Of a DNA stretch of 64,000 bases, positions 50,744 through 60,149 are shown piece after piece. The translations under genes and the position numbers were made by a program. The notes under the pieces are model-generated. The model was not told the DNA's origin. It saw only the letters and a program-made list of their open reading frames with translations, and made no database searches. Source of the DNA: Dyadobacter soli. GTDB taxonomy: Bacteria > Bacteroidota > Bacteroidia > Cytophagales > Spirosomataceae. Position 1 is the stretch's first letter. Every line of letters begins with the position of its first letter. The DNA lies in the NCBI RefSeq assembly GCF_900101885.1, contig NZ_FNAN01000008.1, positions 248,001-312,000 of the forward strand. The letters run 5' to 3'.

Positions 50744-52690
50744 ATGACCAAATCACTTCCCATATTCATCCTCGTTTTTTTCTCCCATTTCCTAGTTGCT
50801 CAAACCGGCGGTATCCAACCCGTTCCGCTGAAAAACGTTAAAACTACCCAGGGTTTCTGGCACGATCGCGTCGAGCTGGCGCGGGCGGTGACGGTGCCTC
50901 ATGCATTGCACCAATGCGAGGAATCGGGCCGGTTCGATAATTTCGCGGTAGCCGGCGGGTTGAAAAAGGGGACGTTCAATGGGGCCCGTTTCAATGATTC
51001 CGATGTCTTCAAAGTCGTGGAAGGCGCTTCTTATGTACTTCAAAATCAATACGATCCCAAACTCGACCATTACCTCGACTCGCTGATCACCTTATTCGCC
51101 GCCGCGCAGGAACCCGATGGCTATCTGTACACGATCCGCACCATCAACAAGGACACCACCGGCTCCTACGACTGGATCGCCGGGCCTTATCGCTATTCAT
51201 TCGAGAATGGAAGTCATGAGTTATATAATGTCGGCCATTTGTACGAGGCCGCTGTTGCGCATTATGAAGCGACGGGCAAAAAGACTTTACTGAATGTGGC
51301 CATCAAGAATGCCGACCATCTGGTCAAAACCATTGGCCCCAAACCCGGACAAATGGTGGTGGTACCGGGGCACGAGGAAACCGAGCTCGCATTGATCCGC
51401 CTCTACCGCGTGACGGGCAAAAAGGAATACCTCGATCTTTCCAAATTCTTTATCGATATGCGTGGCCGCTCCGACAAGCGCACGCTCTTCCTCGACGAGC
51501 ACAAGCTCGGTCCCTCCTATTTCCAGGACCAGGTGCCCTTTGTGCGCCAGCGCGAGGCGGTCGGGCACGCGGTGCGGGCGCAATACCTGTACACGGGCGT
51601 AGCCGACCTGCTCACACTCCGCCCGGACCCGAAGGACCAAGCCGCCGTAAATGCGATTTGGGATGACGCTACCTATCAAAAACAATACGTAACCGGCGGA
51701 ATGGGCGCCCGTGAGGACGGCGAAGCTTTCGACAAGCCCTATATTTTGCCCAACGACAATGCCTATGCCGAAACCTGCGCCGCCATCGCGAATATGTTTT
51801 GGAACCACAAAATGTACCTGCTCACCGGCGAGGCCAAGTACATGGATGTGTTCGAGCGCGTGCTGTACAATGGTTTTCTGGGCGGCATGGGTGTTAAAGG
51901 CAACACATTTTTTTACGTAAATCCGATGGCATCGGACGGTAAAAACGATTTCAACAAAGGTTCCGGCGCGGTTCGGCACGAGTGGTTCGGTACGGCGTGC
52001 TGCCCGACGAACGTTTCACGATTCCTGCCTTCCATGCCCGCATATATGTACGCTACGCAGGGAAATGCATTGGTGATCAACCTTTTTGGCGATACGAAAG
52101 CGAATATCACGCTTCCCAACACACCGGTGCAGGTTACGCAGCAGACGCAATATCCCTGGCAGGGCAACATCCGCATTCAGGTCGATCCTGAAAAAAGCGG
52201 CGTATTCCCGTTGCATATCCGCATTCCCGGCTGGGCAAATGGACAGGCCATTCCCGGCGATTTGTACAGCTATGAAGACAAGCTCGCCAAACCCATCGAC
52301 CTGACCATCAATGGTAAAAAATCAGAAGCGACCATAGAAAACGGCTATCTGAAACTCAACCGCACCTGGAAAAAAGGCGATGTGATCGAACTCGTGCTGG
52401 ATATGCCGGTGCGGCGCGTCATTGCCAATGACAAACTGAAAGGCAACCAGGGAAAAGTCGCGATTGAGCGCGGGCCGGTACTTTACTGTGCCGAAGGGCA
52501 CGACAACGGCGGCAAAGCGCTCGCGATCAAAATGTCCGGAACCCAGGAATTCGCTCCCACTTACCAGAAGGAAATGCTGGGTGGCATTAATGTGCTTAAA
52601 TCCAAAGAGCAGAACATTACATTGATCCCCTACTACGCCTGGGCCAACCGCGGCGCGAATGAGATGACGATTTGGTTTGGCAAGGAGTGA
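50744..52690 (+). CDS. Glycoside hydrolase family 127 (DUF1680, beta-L-arabinofuranosidase-like)
   Basis: 648 aa with signal peptide MTKSLPIFILVFFSHFLVAQ. Family features include an (alpha/alpha)6 barrel with GSHELYNVGHLYEAAVAHYEATG, GHAVRAQYLYTGVADL, and NDNAYAETCAAIANMFW carrying the conserved Glu. CCPTN supplies the Cys pair of the zinc/nucleophile site, and a beta-sandwich C-terminus contains LHIRIPGWANG. It probably removes L-arabinofuranosyl residues from plant glycans in the periplasm. It stands alone here with no Sus-type partners. Element B3 follows immediately. Confidence 0.92.
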   Translation: MTKSLPIFILVFFSHFLVAQTGGIQPVPLKNVKTTQGFWHDRVELARAVTVPHALHQCEESGRFDNFAVAGGLKKGTFNGARFNDSDVFKVVEGASYVLQNQYDPKLDHYLDSLITLFAAAQEPDGYLYTIRTINKDTTGSYDWIAGPYRYSFENGSHELYNVGHLYEAAVAHYEATGKKTLLNVAIKNADHLVKTIGPKPGQMVVVPGHEETELALIRLYRVTGKKEYLDLSKFFIDMRGRSDKRTLFLDEHKLGPSYFQDQVPFVRQREAVGHAVRAQYLYTGVADLLTLRPDPKDQAAVNAIWDDATYQKQYVTGGMGAREDGEAFDKPYILPNDNAYAETCAAIANMFWNHKMYLLTGEAKYMDVFERVLYNGFLGGMGVKGNTFFYVNPMASDGKNDFNKGSGAVRHEWFGTACCPTNVSRFLPSMPAYMYATQGNALVINLFGDTKANITLPNTPVQVTQQTQYPWQGNIRIQVDPEKSGVFPLHIRIPGWANGQAIPGDLYSYEDKLAKPIDLTINGKKSEATIENGYLKLNRTWKKGDVIELVLDMPVRRVIANDKLKGNQGKVAIERGPVLYCAEGHDNGGKALAIKMSGTQEFAPTYQKEMLGGINVLKSKEQNITLIPYYAWANRGANEMTIWFGKE

Positions 52691-52701
52691 TGTTTGAAGT
52701 T

Positions 52702-52803
52702 TGACCGCCGACCACTGACCGCCGACTGCCGATCGCGAACTGGGGACGATGGAGAATGCTGATAACATGTGATCGGCGGTCGGTGGTCGGCCGTCGGCGG
52801 TCA
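52702..52803. repeat. B-family heptamer hairpin element B3
   Basis: Left arm TTGACCGCCGACCACTGACC plus GCCGACTGCCGATC (52702-52734) and right arm ATCGGCGGTCGGTGGTCGGC plus CGTCGGCGGTCA (52772-52803), loop about 38 nt. It lies between the convergent GH127 and LEA-like genes. Confidence 0.87.
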
Positions 52804-52807
52804 ACCA

Positions 52808-53725
52808 TCACTTCCTCTCCAAATTCTTCTGAAACGTCTCCACATCCTTCAACTCCCCGTCCATGATCAGGTTGATATCGCTGTTATTCAGCACCTCGTT
52901 TTCGGATTTGATTTTACTTTTGAAATAGAATGTAAATGGCAATTCTTTGCCTTTTGTGAGCATTTGAGCGCCCGCCTTAATTACTTTCCCCAAACTCACT
53001 TCCAGCGGGATTTCATAAACGTCCTTGCTTTTCGATTTCACTTTGGTAATACCCTTCACAGCCCCTTCCGCGAAGCGTTTTTGTTTACCCAAATCCATCA
53101 CATATCTCGGGTCCTGGAATTCCAGTGAAAAAGGATTTAGATTGGTTACCTCAATTTTCACCACAATGTCGGATTCCTTTAAACCCAGCTTTTTGAAATC
53201 ATAACCCGCCATTTTAACCATCGGCAGCCGGTAAAGCGGCAGGCGCTTGTCCATGTCCAGTACGAGGGAGTCTTTTCCCAGAAACGATTTTTCAAAATGA
53301 AGGATCGTTTTGAAATGGTAATCGGCACTGTCCTCGCCTTTGCCCGCCTCCTCGTCACCTTCCACGCGCAGGTTGCGGATCTTTATTTTAGCAGGCAACG
53401 TCAGTAGCGAACTGTCCGCTGCATTTACTTCAAGCGGCTTGCGGTAATGATCCTCGACGATCGTTTTACCATTCATTTTCACCACATAATCGATGTTTTT
53501 CAAATGCATCCCCACCGGCAGCGGGTTATACACGAGCGTTTTAAGCTCCATTTTAATGGTGCTATCCGTAACGTCGCTGATGCGGGCAATGCTCATCTCC
53601 ACGTGCGGTTTCAGGCCGGTGACCGCGTCGGGTTTGCTCTTTTTGAAAAAGTACCACACCGCAATAGCGACGCCGACGAGCAGCAGCATAATGATGATCA
53701 GTTTAAATGGCTTCCTTTTCTTCAT
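52808..53725 (-). CDS. Membrane-anchored LEA type 2-like protein
   Basis: About 305 aa from MKKRKPFKLIIIMLLLVGVA. An N-terminal membrane anchor or uncleaved signal (about 8-27) is followed by two beta-rich segments with LEA14/WHy character (TLVYNPLPVGMHLKNIDYVVKM; VKIEVTNLNPFSLEFQDPRYVM). Function is unknown; such proteins are thought to be stress-related or lipid-associated. An upstream ATG at 53773 is less likely because the basic-hydrophobic anchor starts at 53725. The 217-bp upstream gap to the DUF892 gene shows nothing recognisable. Confidence 0.72.
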   Translation of the reverse strand: MKKRKPFKLIIIMLLLVGVAIAVWYFFKKSKPDAVTGLKPHVEMSIARISDVTDSTIKMELKTLVYNPLPVGMHLKNIDYVVKMNGKTIVEDHYRKPLEVNAADSSLLTLPAKIKIRNLRVEGDEEAGKGEDSADYHFKTILHFEKSFLGKDSLVLDMDKRLPLYRLPMVKMAGYDFKKLGLKESDIVVKIEVTNLNPFSLEFQDPRYVMDLGKQKRFAEGAVKGITKVKSKSKDVYEIPLEVSLGKVIKAGAQMLTKGKELPFTFYFKSKIKSENEVLNNSDINLIMDGELKDVETFQKNLERK

Positions 53726-53942
53726 GGTGTCGGTTGGTTGATGTACCTCTGTTTCAAAAAGCGTTCCCATCACTTTTGTGCCCGCGCCACACGTATATGT
53801 GTAGGAATGTCTTCAAAGCACATTCAAAGTTTTCAGGCAAGCGTGATTTTGCTTTTGGTACGGATTTTTAAAAGCGATGCGACAAATCGGCGAGAATCGC
53901 CATCAATCTCAACAATACCACGACCATTAAAACATCATTATC

Positions 53943-54485
53943 ATGAAAGCGACAAAAGGCAAAACAGCTAGCAAGCAAATCACTGAAACAGACAGCGCAA
54001 AACTGAAAGAATTGTTTGTAGACGGGCTTAAAGACATTTACTGGGCTGAAAAGCACCTCGCCAAAGCATTGACTAAAATGTCGAAAAACGCGACTTCCGA
54101 AGAGTTGAGAGCCGCGTTCGAACAACATACTACCGAAACCGAGCAGCACGCCAAAACGGTGGAACAGGTATTTGAAATGATCGGCGAAAAAGCGCAGGCC
54201 AAGAAATGCGCAGCGATGGAAGGGCTTATCGAAGAAGCAAACGAAATACTCGAAAGCACCGACAAGGGTACGATGGTACGGGACTGCGGGCTGATCATGG
54301 CCGCACAAAAAGTAGAGCATTATGAAATCGCGTCATATGGCACGTTGCGCAACATTGCACGCACGCTCGGCCATTCCGACGTAGCCGACCTATTGCAACA
54401 AACGCTTGACCAGGAAGGTGAAACCGACCACAAGCTCACCGAACTGGCAGAAGCCTACGTGAACGAGGAAGCAAGTGTAGAGTAG
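53943..54485 (+). CDS. YciE/DUF892 ferritin-like protein
   Basis: 180 aa. ELFVDGLKDIYWAEKHLAKAL opens the DUF892 four-helix bundle. Carboxylate ligands are expected from EQHTTETEQHAKTVEQVF and QKVEHYEIASYGTL. The family is associated with general and osmotic stress; its exact role is unclear. Neighbouring PPOX-like gene points the same way. A strong terminator follows. Confidence 0.9.
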   Translation: MKATKGKTASKQITETDSAKLKELFVDGLKDIYWAEKHLAKALTKMSKNATSEELRAAFEQHTTETEQHAKTVEQVFEMIGEKAQAKKCAAMEGLIEEANEILESTDKGTMVRDCGLIMAAQKVEHYEIASYGTLRNIARTLGHSDVADLLQQTLDQEGETDHKLTELAEAYVNEEASVE

Positions 54486-54510
54486 AGGCTTCTGCCTTTT
54501 ATAAAGCAGA

Positions 54511-54541
54511 GAGGCGACCGGGATTCCCGGCCGCCTCTTTT
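54511..54541. terminator. Terminator after the DUF892 gene
   Basis: GAGGCGACCGGG / CCCGGCCGCCTC, a 12-bp stem with one A-C mismatch, a 3-nt loop and TTTTG after it. It also lies at the end of the convergent PPOX-like gene. Confidence 0.8.
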
Positions 54542-54557
54542 GCATTCAATATAACAT

Positions 54558-55058
54558 CTACACCAGATTCAACTTGCCATGATCGCCGCCTTCAGGTGTC
54601 GTACCGGTGACAACCGCTTTAAGCATCGAGAAGAATACGACCATTTTGGAAGAAGTACTATCCCAATACGCGGCTTCTTGAGTGGTAACCCTCAGTACCG
54701 CCAGATCCGGATCGTCTTTCCCGCCCGGAAACCAGGCTTTCGACATCAGGTTCCACAACTCATCCTTGCGCCGCTCGCTCTCCACGATCGACGCGGTGCC
54801 CGATACGCTGACGTAAGTATTGTTTTTAGGGTCCGAGTAAATCAATGTCACCGGGTCACCGTGCCGCGCATCTCTGACCAGTTCTGTATGGCGACTGGTG
54901 AAGAACCATACATTGCCTTCCTGGTCGATATCCAGCGTGGTCATCGGCCGCGACACGATTTTACTGTCTTCGATGGTCGTGTACATGCAGAACCGGATAT
55001 CCTCCGCCAGCGATTTCAGTTTCTTAATAGCCTGATTATCTTCAAAATCCTTTTCCAT
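54558..55058 (-). CDS. Pyridoxamine 5'-phosphate oxidase-fold general stress protein
   Basis: 166 aa. It shows the split-barrel flavin-binding pattern: RFCMYTTIEDSKIVSRPMTTLDID, then VWFFTSRHTELVRDARHGDPVTLIYSDP, and AYWDSTSSKMVVFFSMLKAVVTG near the C-terminus. It is similar to the general stress protein 26 group, and FMN binding is likely. It converges on the DUF892 gene, a common stress-gene pairing. Confidence 0.88.
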   Translation of the reverse strand: MEKDFEDNQAIKKLKSLAEDIRFCMYTTIEDSKIVSRPMTTLDIDQEGNVWFFTSRHTELVRDARHGDPVTLIYSDPKNNTYVSVSGTASIVESERRKDELWNLMSKAWFPGGKDDPDLAVLRVTTQEAAYWDSTSSKMVVFFSMLKAVVTGTTPEGGDHGKLNLV

Positions 55059-55153
55059 AACCGTTGTTTTTAGATCTGTTGAAATTTTGGTTTGAATCCA
55101 AATCTGTAAAACAACTGTTCCAAAGATGGTCTGTGGAGGCGACAGTTTCCGAC

Positions 55154-55344
55154 GGTCGGCGGCTGACCGCCGACCATAGTCCGAGTTGTCATGGGTAGTC
55201 AGGAATAGTCATTGAAATATTATACTTGACCAAGCATGACAACATCTGACCACACTTGACCAAGCATGACAACATCTGACCACACTTGACCACTACCGTA
55301 GCAAAAATGCAATCGGCGGTCAGCCGTCGGCGGTCTGCGGTCGA
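55154..55344. repeat. B-family heptamer element B4 with embedded tandem repeat
   Basis: The left part is a self-complementary GGTCGGCGG/CCGCCGACC hairpin (55154-55175), followed by a 136-nt loop and a right arm of GGCGGTC-type units (55312-55344). The loop holds a 30-bp tandem repeat. The 288-bp gap contains no gene. Confidence 0.75.
55224..55293. repeat. 30-bp direct tandem repeat
   Basis: Unit ACTTGACCAAGCATGACAAC plus ATCTGACCAC, 30 bp. Two exact copies (55224-55253, 55254-55283) and the first ten bases of a third, apart from the final base context. Each unit contains TGACCA twice, echoing the GACC core of the B-family heptamers. Confidence 0.88.
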
Positions 55345-55346
55345 CA

Positions 55347-57662
55347 TTAAAATTCCAAACGATAGTTCAGGATCGGCAGCATTCCGGTTTGGGTAATCAG
55401 CTTCACCCGATCTTCTTTCTTGTTGTAGTAGCGATCGAATGCATTCAGCCTGTTGGTCACATTCTGAATATCGAGCGAGATAGTCGAGGTTGTGCGCTTT
55501 TTGTTTTTGGTATAACTCACGCGGAGGTCGGTGCGGAAATAGGCTGGAAGTTGCTCCGAATAGCTTCGTGTCCAATCGCGCTCGGTCCGGCCTTTTTCTC
55601 TCGATTTTTCAAGATCGATGGGCGTGGTACGGTTACCGCCAGCCGCCAACAGCTTTATATTTGCTGCAAAAATATTGGTTTTACTCTTGCCGACCCGCCA
55701 TTCCTTACCTGCCAGGAAGTTTTGCACATACTTGCCGTTGAAGCGGCTGTCGCGCTCGATACCATCGCGGCCCGTGTATTTGGATTGGTACAATGAAGTC
55801 GTACTCATCAGGTAAATGCCCGCCGTGAGTGATTTCTCGACCGTCAGTTCCAGACCGTAACTTCTTCCCTTGCCATCGCTCGTGAGTGAATCGCTTACAA
55901 AACCGCTGATCTCGTTCAACTGCGAGTTGTGGAGCAAATAGGGCGTAGTCGTATTCGCGGGGCCGATCGGGATATTGTAATGATGCTGGTAATAGGTTTC
56001 CGCAAGTACCCGCCAACTCGCCGACGGCCTGAACTCGTAACCCGCCACCAAATGTGCCGATTTGGTCAGTTTGAGGTTTTTATTGAGTAAATCGGTCTTG
56101 TCATCGGAAACTTTAACCTGTGCGAAATAGGTCGAAATCGATTCCGTTTTGCTGTGCAAACCCGCTCCCAGGCTCACCGTCGAACGCGGCGCTACCGCCC
56201 ATCTCACACCCACACGCGGCTCGATCGAATAGTGATTGTTCAATGCGAGCAACATGCCATGCAATCCTGCATTCAAGGTAACGGTAGGTGTTAAACGCGA
56301 CTTCCATTGCGCATATGCCTGTAAGAGTTGGGTGTTCCCTTTCCGATCCACATTCACTTCATAGGGGCCGTCCTCATTGTCCTTGTCGTACAGGTTGAAA
56401 TCCAGGTGGTTGATGATCACGCCGAGCCGCACCGTGTTACGTGCATTGAGTTTGTAATTATATAAGGAGGAGAGCCTAAGTGATTGATTTACAAATTTTT
56501 GTTGATAAGTAGCATCGATATTTTTATCATAGAAATCACCTGTCTGGCTCGTAGCCGAGTACGAAACGATGTTTTCCATGTAAGATTTACTGTTGATATA
56601 CCGGAGATAATTCACGCCCACCATCCCGCGGTTCGACTTGAATGTCTCCTTCCAATCGTCGTCATTGACCTTCGACGTACTGATACCGCCCATTCCCCAT
56701 ACGCTTACCACCACCTTGTCGTCGTAAGGAATATATACTTTAAAAGCGCCATCCTGAAAATCAATCGAAGCATCGCCATTAAGATTAACCCCGATTTTAT
56801 TAAGAACTGACAGCGTAGAATAGCGGTAATTGGCCAGATAAGAAGCGCCGCCCTTGGGGCCAATGGGGCCTTCGGCAGCGAAATCGAGCCCGAGAATGCC
56901 GGCCTGCATCGCATATTCGCGTTTTTCATTGTTACCTTTTCTGAGTTTGAGGTCAAAAACACCGGAAGTGGCATTACCATATTCTGCGGGGAACGCGCCG
57001 GTCAGGAAGTCGGAGTTACCCAGCACGTTGGCACTCAATGCGCTGATGCCCCCGCCGCTGGCACCTTCCTGCGAAAAGTGGTTCGGATTAGGGATTTCGA
57101 CGCCTTCCATGCGCCACAACATTCCCTTCGGACTATTACCCCGGATGATGAGCTGGTTGCTGCCGTCGTCCGTCGCCGCCACGCCGGCAAACGACATCGC
57201 CATCCGTGCCGGGTCGTTCACCGAAGCCGCGAAACGCTTTGTCTGATCTACCGTAAACGACCGGCCACTTACGCTCACCATGTCGTTCAGCGGCGCGCCA
57301 TTTTCTTTCTGCGCCTTTACAACCACCTCATTCAGAGCCCGGAATGACTCGGTCAGCTTGACATTCAACTCGACTTCTTTCCCCGAGCCGACATTGATTT
57401 CCTGCACGAATGCATCGTCGTATCCAATGCTGGTAATTTTAAACGAATGGCGGCCGACAGGCACTTTCTCGATGCGGAAATTCCCTTCGGTATCGGTCAC
57501 GCCACCGATAATGGGCGTTACGGAAGTCACAATCACATTCGCCCCGATCACCGGTTGCTGTGATTCGGTATCAACGACGCGTCCCTTGACGGTCTGGGCA
57601 GGCTGGGCAAAGGCCAGGGCGCTCACGGCCCCGGCCATTAAGGTCAAGATAAATTTTTTCAT
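55347..57662 (-). CDS. TonB-dependent receptor with carboxypeptidase-like N-domain
   Basis: 771 aa. Signal peptide MKKFILTLMAGAVSALAFAQ. A carboxypeptidase-D regulatory-like domain (about 24-105, VKGRVVDTESQQPVIGANVIV), then a plug domain with NQLIIRGNSPKGMLWRMEGV and a C-terminal barrel ending in NYRLEF with terminal Phe. It should import or sense a ligand across the outer membrane. No SusD homologue or sigma/anti-sigma pair is adjacent, so the ligand is unknown. Confidence 0.92.
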   Translation of the reverse strand: MKKFILTLMAGAVSALAFAQPAQTVKGRVVDTESQQPVIGANVIVTSVTPIIGGVTDTEGNFRIEKVPVGRHSFKITSIGYDDAFVQEINVGSGKEVELNVKLTESFRALNEVVVKAQKENGAPLNDMVSVSGRSFTVDQTKRFAASVNDPARMAMSFAGVAATDDGSNQLIIRGNSPKGMLWRMEGVEIPNPNHFSQEGASGGGISALSANVLGNSDFLTGAFPAEYGNATSGVFDLKLRKGNNEKREYAMQAGILGLDFAAEGPIGPKGGASYLANYRYSTLSVLNKIGVNLNGDASIDFQDGAFKVYIPYDDKVVVSVWGMGGISTSKVNDDDWKETFKSNRGMVGVNYLRYINSKSYMENIVSYSATSQTGDFYDKNIDATYQQKFVNQSLRLSSLYNYKLNARNTVRLGVIINHLDFNLYDKDNEDGPYEVNVDRKGNTQLLQAYAQWKSRLTPTVTLNAGLHGMLLALNNHYSIEPRVGVRWAVAPRSTVSLGAGLHSKTESISTYFAQVKVSDDKTDLLNKNLKLTKSAHLVAGYEFRPSASWRVLAETYYQHHYNIPIGPANTTTPYLLHNSQLNEISGFVSDSLTSDGKGRSYGLELTVEKSLTAGIYLMSTTSLYQSKYTGRDGIERDSRFNGKYVQNFLAGKEWRVGKSKTNIFAANIKLLAAGGNRTTPIDLEKSREKGRTERDWTRSYSEQLPAYFRTDLRVSYTKNKKRTTSTISLDIQNVTNRLNAFDRYYNKKEDRVKLITQTGMLPILNYRLEF

Positions 57663-57740
57663 GGCTGGTTGTTTTGCAATTCTGACAACTCAGCGGTGAA
57701 TGCCCCTAAAAATTTGTTGAAAAAATTTTTGAATGGTTTT

Positions 57741-57944
57741 TTTGACCGCCGACCATTGACCGCCGACCGTCGATTGCGTCTACTGTGCCAAACTGCATTT
57801 GACTTATTTACAAATTCCGATTTTCAGGTAGTCGGCGGTCAGCGGTCGGCCGTCGATCGCGTCTATTGTGCCAAACTGCATTTGACTTATTTACAAATTC
57901 CGATTTTCAGGCAGTCGGCGGTCAGCGGTCGGCCGTCGGCGGTC
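57741..57944. repeat. B-family heptamer element B5 with internal 83-bp duplication
   Basis: Left arm of GACCGCC/GACCATT units (57742-57774), followed by two copies of an 83-bp unit (57776-57858 and 57859-57941). Each unit is loop sequence (GTGCCAAACTGCATTTGACT and more) plus a right arm of GGCGGTC units. The copies differ at a handful of positions. It occupies most of the 289-bp gap between tenA and the TonB-dependent receptor start. Confidence 0.88.
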
Positions 57945-57951
57945 AATTATG

Positions 57952-58602
57952 CTACACCTTCCACTCCTCCAACCGATAAGCGCTATCCCAAAACACATAT
58001 TCGAGCCGCGATGCGGTAATATATGCTTCGATCATTTTGGCTCGCGTTACTTCCGAAGCATTCTCGGCCAACTGGTCGCAGATGTCCAGCGCCTTCTGCA
58101 CCGAATGGGCGAAATCTTCGCCTGCATAGGCATTGATCCAGTTTTGGTAGGGATTCGGAGTGGCCTGGTTCGCGTAAATGTAATCGCCGACTTGTTTGTA
58201 AATCCAGAAGCAGGGAAGCAATGCCGCGACCGTCACCTCGTAGGATTCGAACGCGCTCGTTGCCATCAGATAATTGGTATAGGCAAAACAGCCCGGCGCT
58301 TTGCCCGATTGGTAATCGATGACATATTCTTTGAAATAACCTAAATGCAATGCCCGCTCTACAAGGATGGCGTTTTGGGCAAATTGGAGGAAATCGAGCA
58401 GTTCGTGGCTGTTGCCTGCCTTGGTACCCGCCACGGCCAATGCGCGGGCGAAATCGGCGAGGTAGAGGGAATCCTGGTAAATGTAGAACTTGAACTTTTC
58501 GAGGGGTAACGTGCCTTCTTTAAGCTCCTGATTGAATGGGTGTTGTTTTATTTTTTCAAATATCGGCAATGCCTCGGCCCAGAGCAGGTCGGTAAATTTC
58601 AT
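57952..58602 (-). CDS. tenA: Aminopyrimidine aminohydrolase (thiaminase II)
   Basis: 216 aa. It hydrolyses aminopyrimidine breakdown products of thiamine to HMP for salvage. Family features: FYIYQDSLYLADFARALA, CFAYTNYLMATSAFESYEV, and the catalytic-cysteine motif ALLPCFWIYKQVGD. The conserved acidic residue is in WINAYAGEDFAHSVQ. Its ATG overlaps the thiD stop by 4 bp (ATGA), so it is translationally coupled as the last gene of the thiM-thiE-thiD-tenA operon. Confidence 0.95.
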   Translation of the reverse strand: MKFTDLLWAEALPIFEKIKQHPFNQELKEGTLPLEKFKFYIYQDSLYLADFARALAVAGTKAGNSHELLDFLQFAQNAILVERALHLGYFKEYVIDYQSGKAPGCFAYTNYLMATSAFESYEVTVAALLPCFWIYKQVGDYIYANQATPNPYQNWINAYAGEDFAHSVQKALDICDQLAENASEVTRAKMIEAYITASRLEYVFWDSAYRLEEWKV

Positions 58603-59420
58603 GATATAATCTGCATGGAAAGTGGTGAAAATGAATGGTTCAATGGACCTGGGCCATGTCCGGTAACGACGTCCCTACCCTCCCGGATGGCGCCCGCAAT
58701 GTATTCCTTCGCGAAAATGATCGACTCCGCAAGCGAATTGCCTTTGGCCAGGTAGGTAGCAATGGCCGATGACAATGTGCAGCCCGTGCCATGGACATTC
58801 CGGCTCTCGATATAGTCCGATTCAAGGATTAGCGGCTCCTGCCCTCGTTGCGCCAGCACATCGTAAATGGTGGGAGCCACGAGGTGACCGCCTTTCAGCA
58901 GCACCGCTCTACATCCCCTCTCTACCATTTGAATGGCTGCGCCTTTCATGGTCGCGGGGGTGCGGATCTGGCCGCCGATGAGTATTTCCGCTTCGTCCAG
59001 ATTAGGAGTGATCAGGTCGGCGCGGGGAAAAAGCTCATTCCAGAGCACCGCCACCGTCTCGTCCTGAATGAGTTTGGAACCGCTGGTAGACACCATTACC
59101 GGGTCGAAAACGACAAACGGTGGCCGGAAACGATCGAGCGCCTCCGCGATCACATGCGCCACTTCCGCGGTATTCACCATCCCGATTTTCACGGCATCGA
59201 CGGTAATATCCTCAAAAACAGCCTCCAACTGTTCCTGCAAAAAAGCCGGCGGCACGGGATGGATGGCCCGCACACCCTGCGTGTTCTGCGCAGTAAGCGC
59301 GGTAATGGCCGAAGTTCCGTAGGCGCCCAGTGCGGCGATCGTTTTGAGATCGGCCTGGATGCCTGCGCCACCTCCGCTATCGGATCCGGCAATGGTGAGT
59401 ACAGTAGGATAACGGTTCAT
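58599..59420 (-). CDS. thiD: Hydroxymethylpyrimidine/phosphomethylpyrimidine kinase
   Basis: 273 aa. It phosphorylates HMP to HMP-PP. The ribokinase-like fold is marked by TIAGSDSGGGAGIQADLKT at the N-terminus, DPVMVSTSG, LITPNLDEAEIL, and the anion-hole motif VHGTGCTLSSAIA with catalytic Asp/Cys region near residue 215. It follows thiE after 66 nt and overlaps tenA by 4 bp. Confidence 0.96.
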   Translation of the reverse strand: MNRYPTVLTIAGSDSGGGAGIQADLKTIAALGAYGTSAITALTAQNTQGVRAIHPVPPAFLQEQLEAVFEDITVDAVKIGMVNTAEVAHVIAEALDRFRPPFVVFDPVMVSTSGSKLIQDETVAVLWNELFPRADLITPNLDEAEILIGGQIRTPATMKGAAIQMVERGCRAVLLKGGHLVAPTIYDVLAQRGQEPLILESDYIESRNVHGTGCTLSSAIATYLAKGNSLAESIIFAKEYIAGAIREGRDVVTGHGPGPLNHSFSPLSMQIIS

Positions 59421-59486
59421 AGGAATGTGGTTGGCTGTTTTCTGGTGTGGTTGTAGTGTTGGTCAGGTATTGTTGTCAGGAATTGG

Positions 59487-60149
59487 TCAGGTGTTGTTCG
59501 AAGCCGGCCAGAGGATCGCATCCTGAATAACCTTTTTGAGCGCTGCGGCGGCTTCGCGCGGCGATGGTGCGCTGCATATCGCCGACACTACGGCAATGCC
59601 GTTTGCGCCGTTCGATATTGCCTCGTGCGCATTATCCGTGTGCAGCCCTCCGATCACTACGAGCGGATGCCTGCTCTGCTGACGGGCCCATTGCAGGCCT
59701 TCGAGCTCCCAGGGCATCTCGGTATCGGTTTTCGTCGGAGTCGCAAAAAGCGGGCTCACGGCGAGGTAGGATAGGTTCCAATGTTCCGCTTCGAGTATAT
59801 CGGTCTGTTTTTCTGCCGATAATCCAATGATTTTGCCCTCTCCAAGCAACCTGTGGGCCGTTTGAAAAGGCATATCGCTCTGCCCGATATGCACGCCATC
59901 CGCATCCACGGCTAAGGCTACATCCACACGGTCGTTGATTATCAAAGGGACATTATAAGTTTCCAAAAGGCTTTTCAGACGTTTCGCGCGATCGATGAAT
60001 GCACGGGTTGAAAGCGATTTCTCCCGCAATTGCACCATCGTAACGCCACCCTTCACAGCCTCTTCCACGACCCAGAAAAAGTCGCGGCCCAGGCATGAGG
60101 CTTCGTCGGTTACCAGATACAGTTCGAGATTCAACATATTATTACTCAA
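59487..60149 (-). CDS. thiE: Thiamine-phosphate synthase
   Basis: 220 aa. It joins HMP-PP and thiazole phosphate to thiamine phosphate. TIM-barrel motifs are visible: VTMVQLREKSLSTR, PLIINDRVDVALAVDADGVHIGQSDMP, GLSAEK, and HPLVVIGGLHTDNAHE before GANGIAVVSAI. The start overlaps the end of thiM by 8 bp, so the two are coupled. Confidence 0.96.
   Translation of the reverse strand: MSNNMLNLELYLVTDEASCLGRDFFWVVEEAVKGGVTMVQLREKSLSTRAFIDRAKRLKSLLETYNVPLIINDRVDVALAVDADGVHIGQSDMPFQTAHRLLGEGKIIGLSAEKQTDILEAEHWNLSYLAVSPLFATPTKTDTEMPWELEGLQWARQQSRHPLVVIGGLHTDNAHEAISNGANGIAVVSAICSAPSPREAAAALKKVIQDAILWPASNNT

Noticed and set aside
57741-57944. Possible CRISPR array (repeated GC-rich words with spacers)
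   Set aside because: Units are inverted heptamers plus a duplicated loop, copy number is two, and spacing and repeat length do not fit; no cas genes are present.
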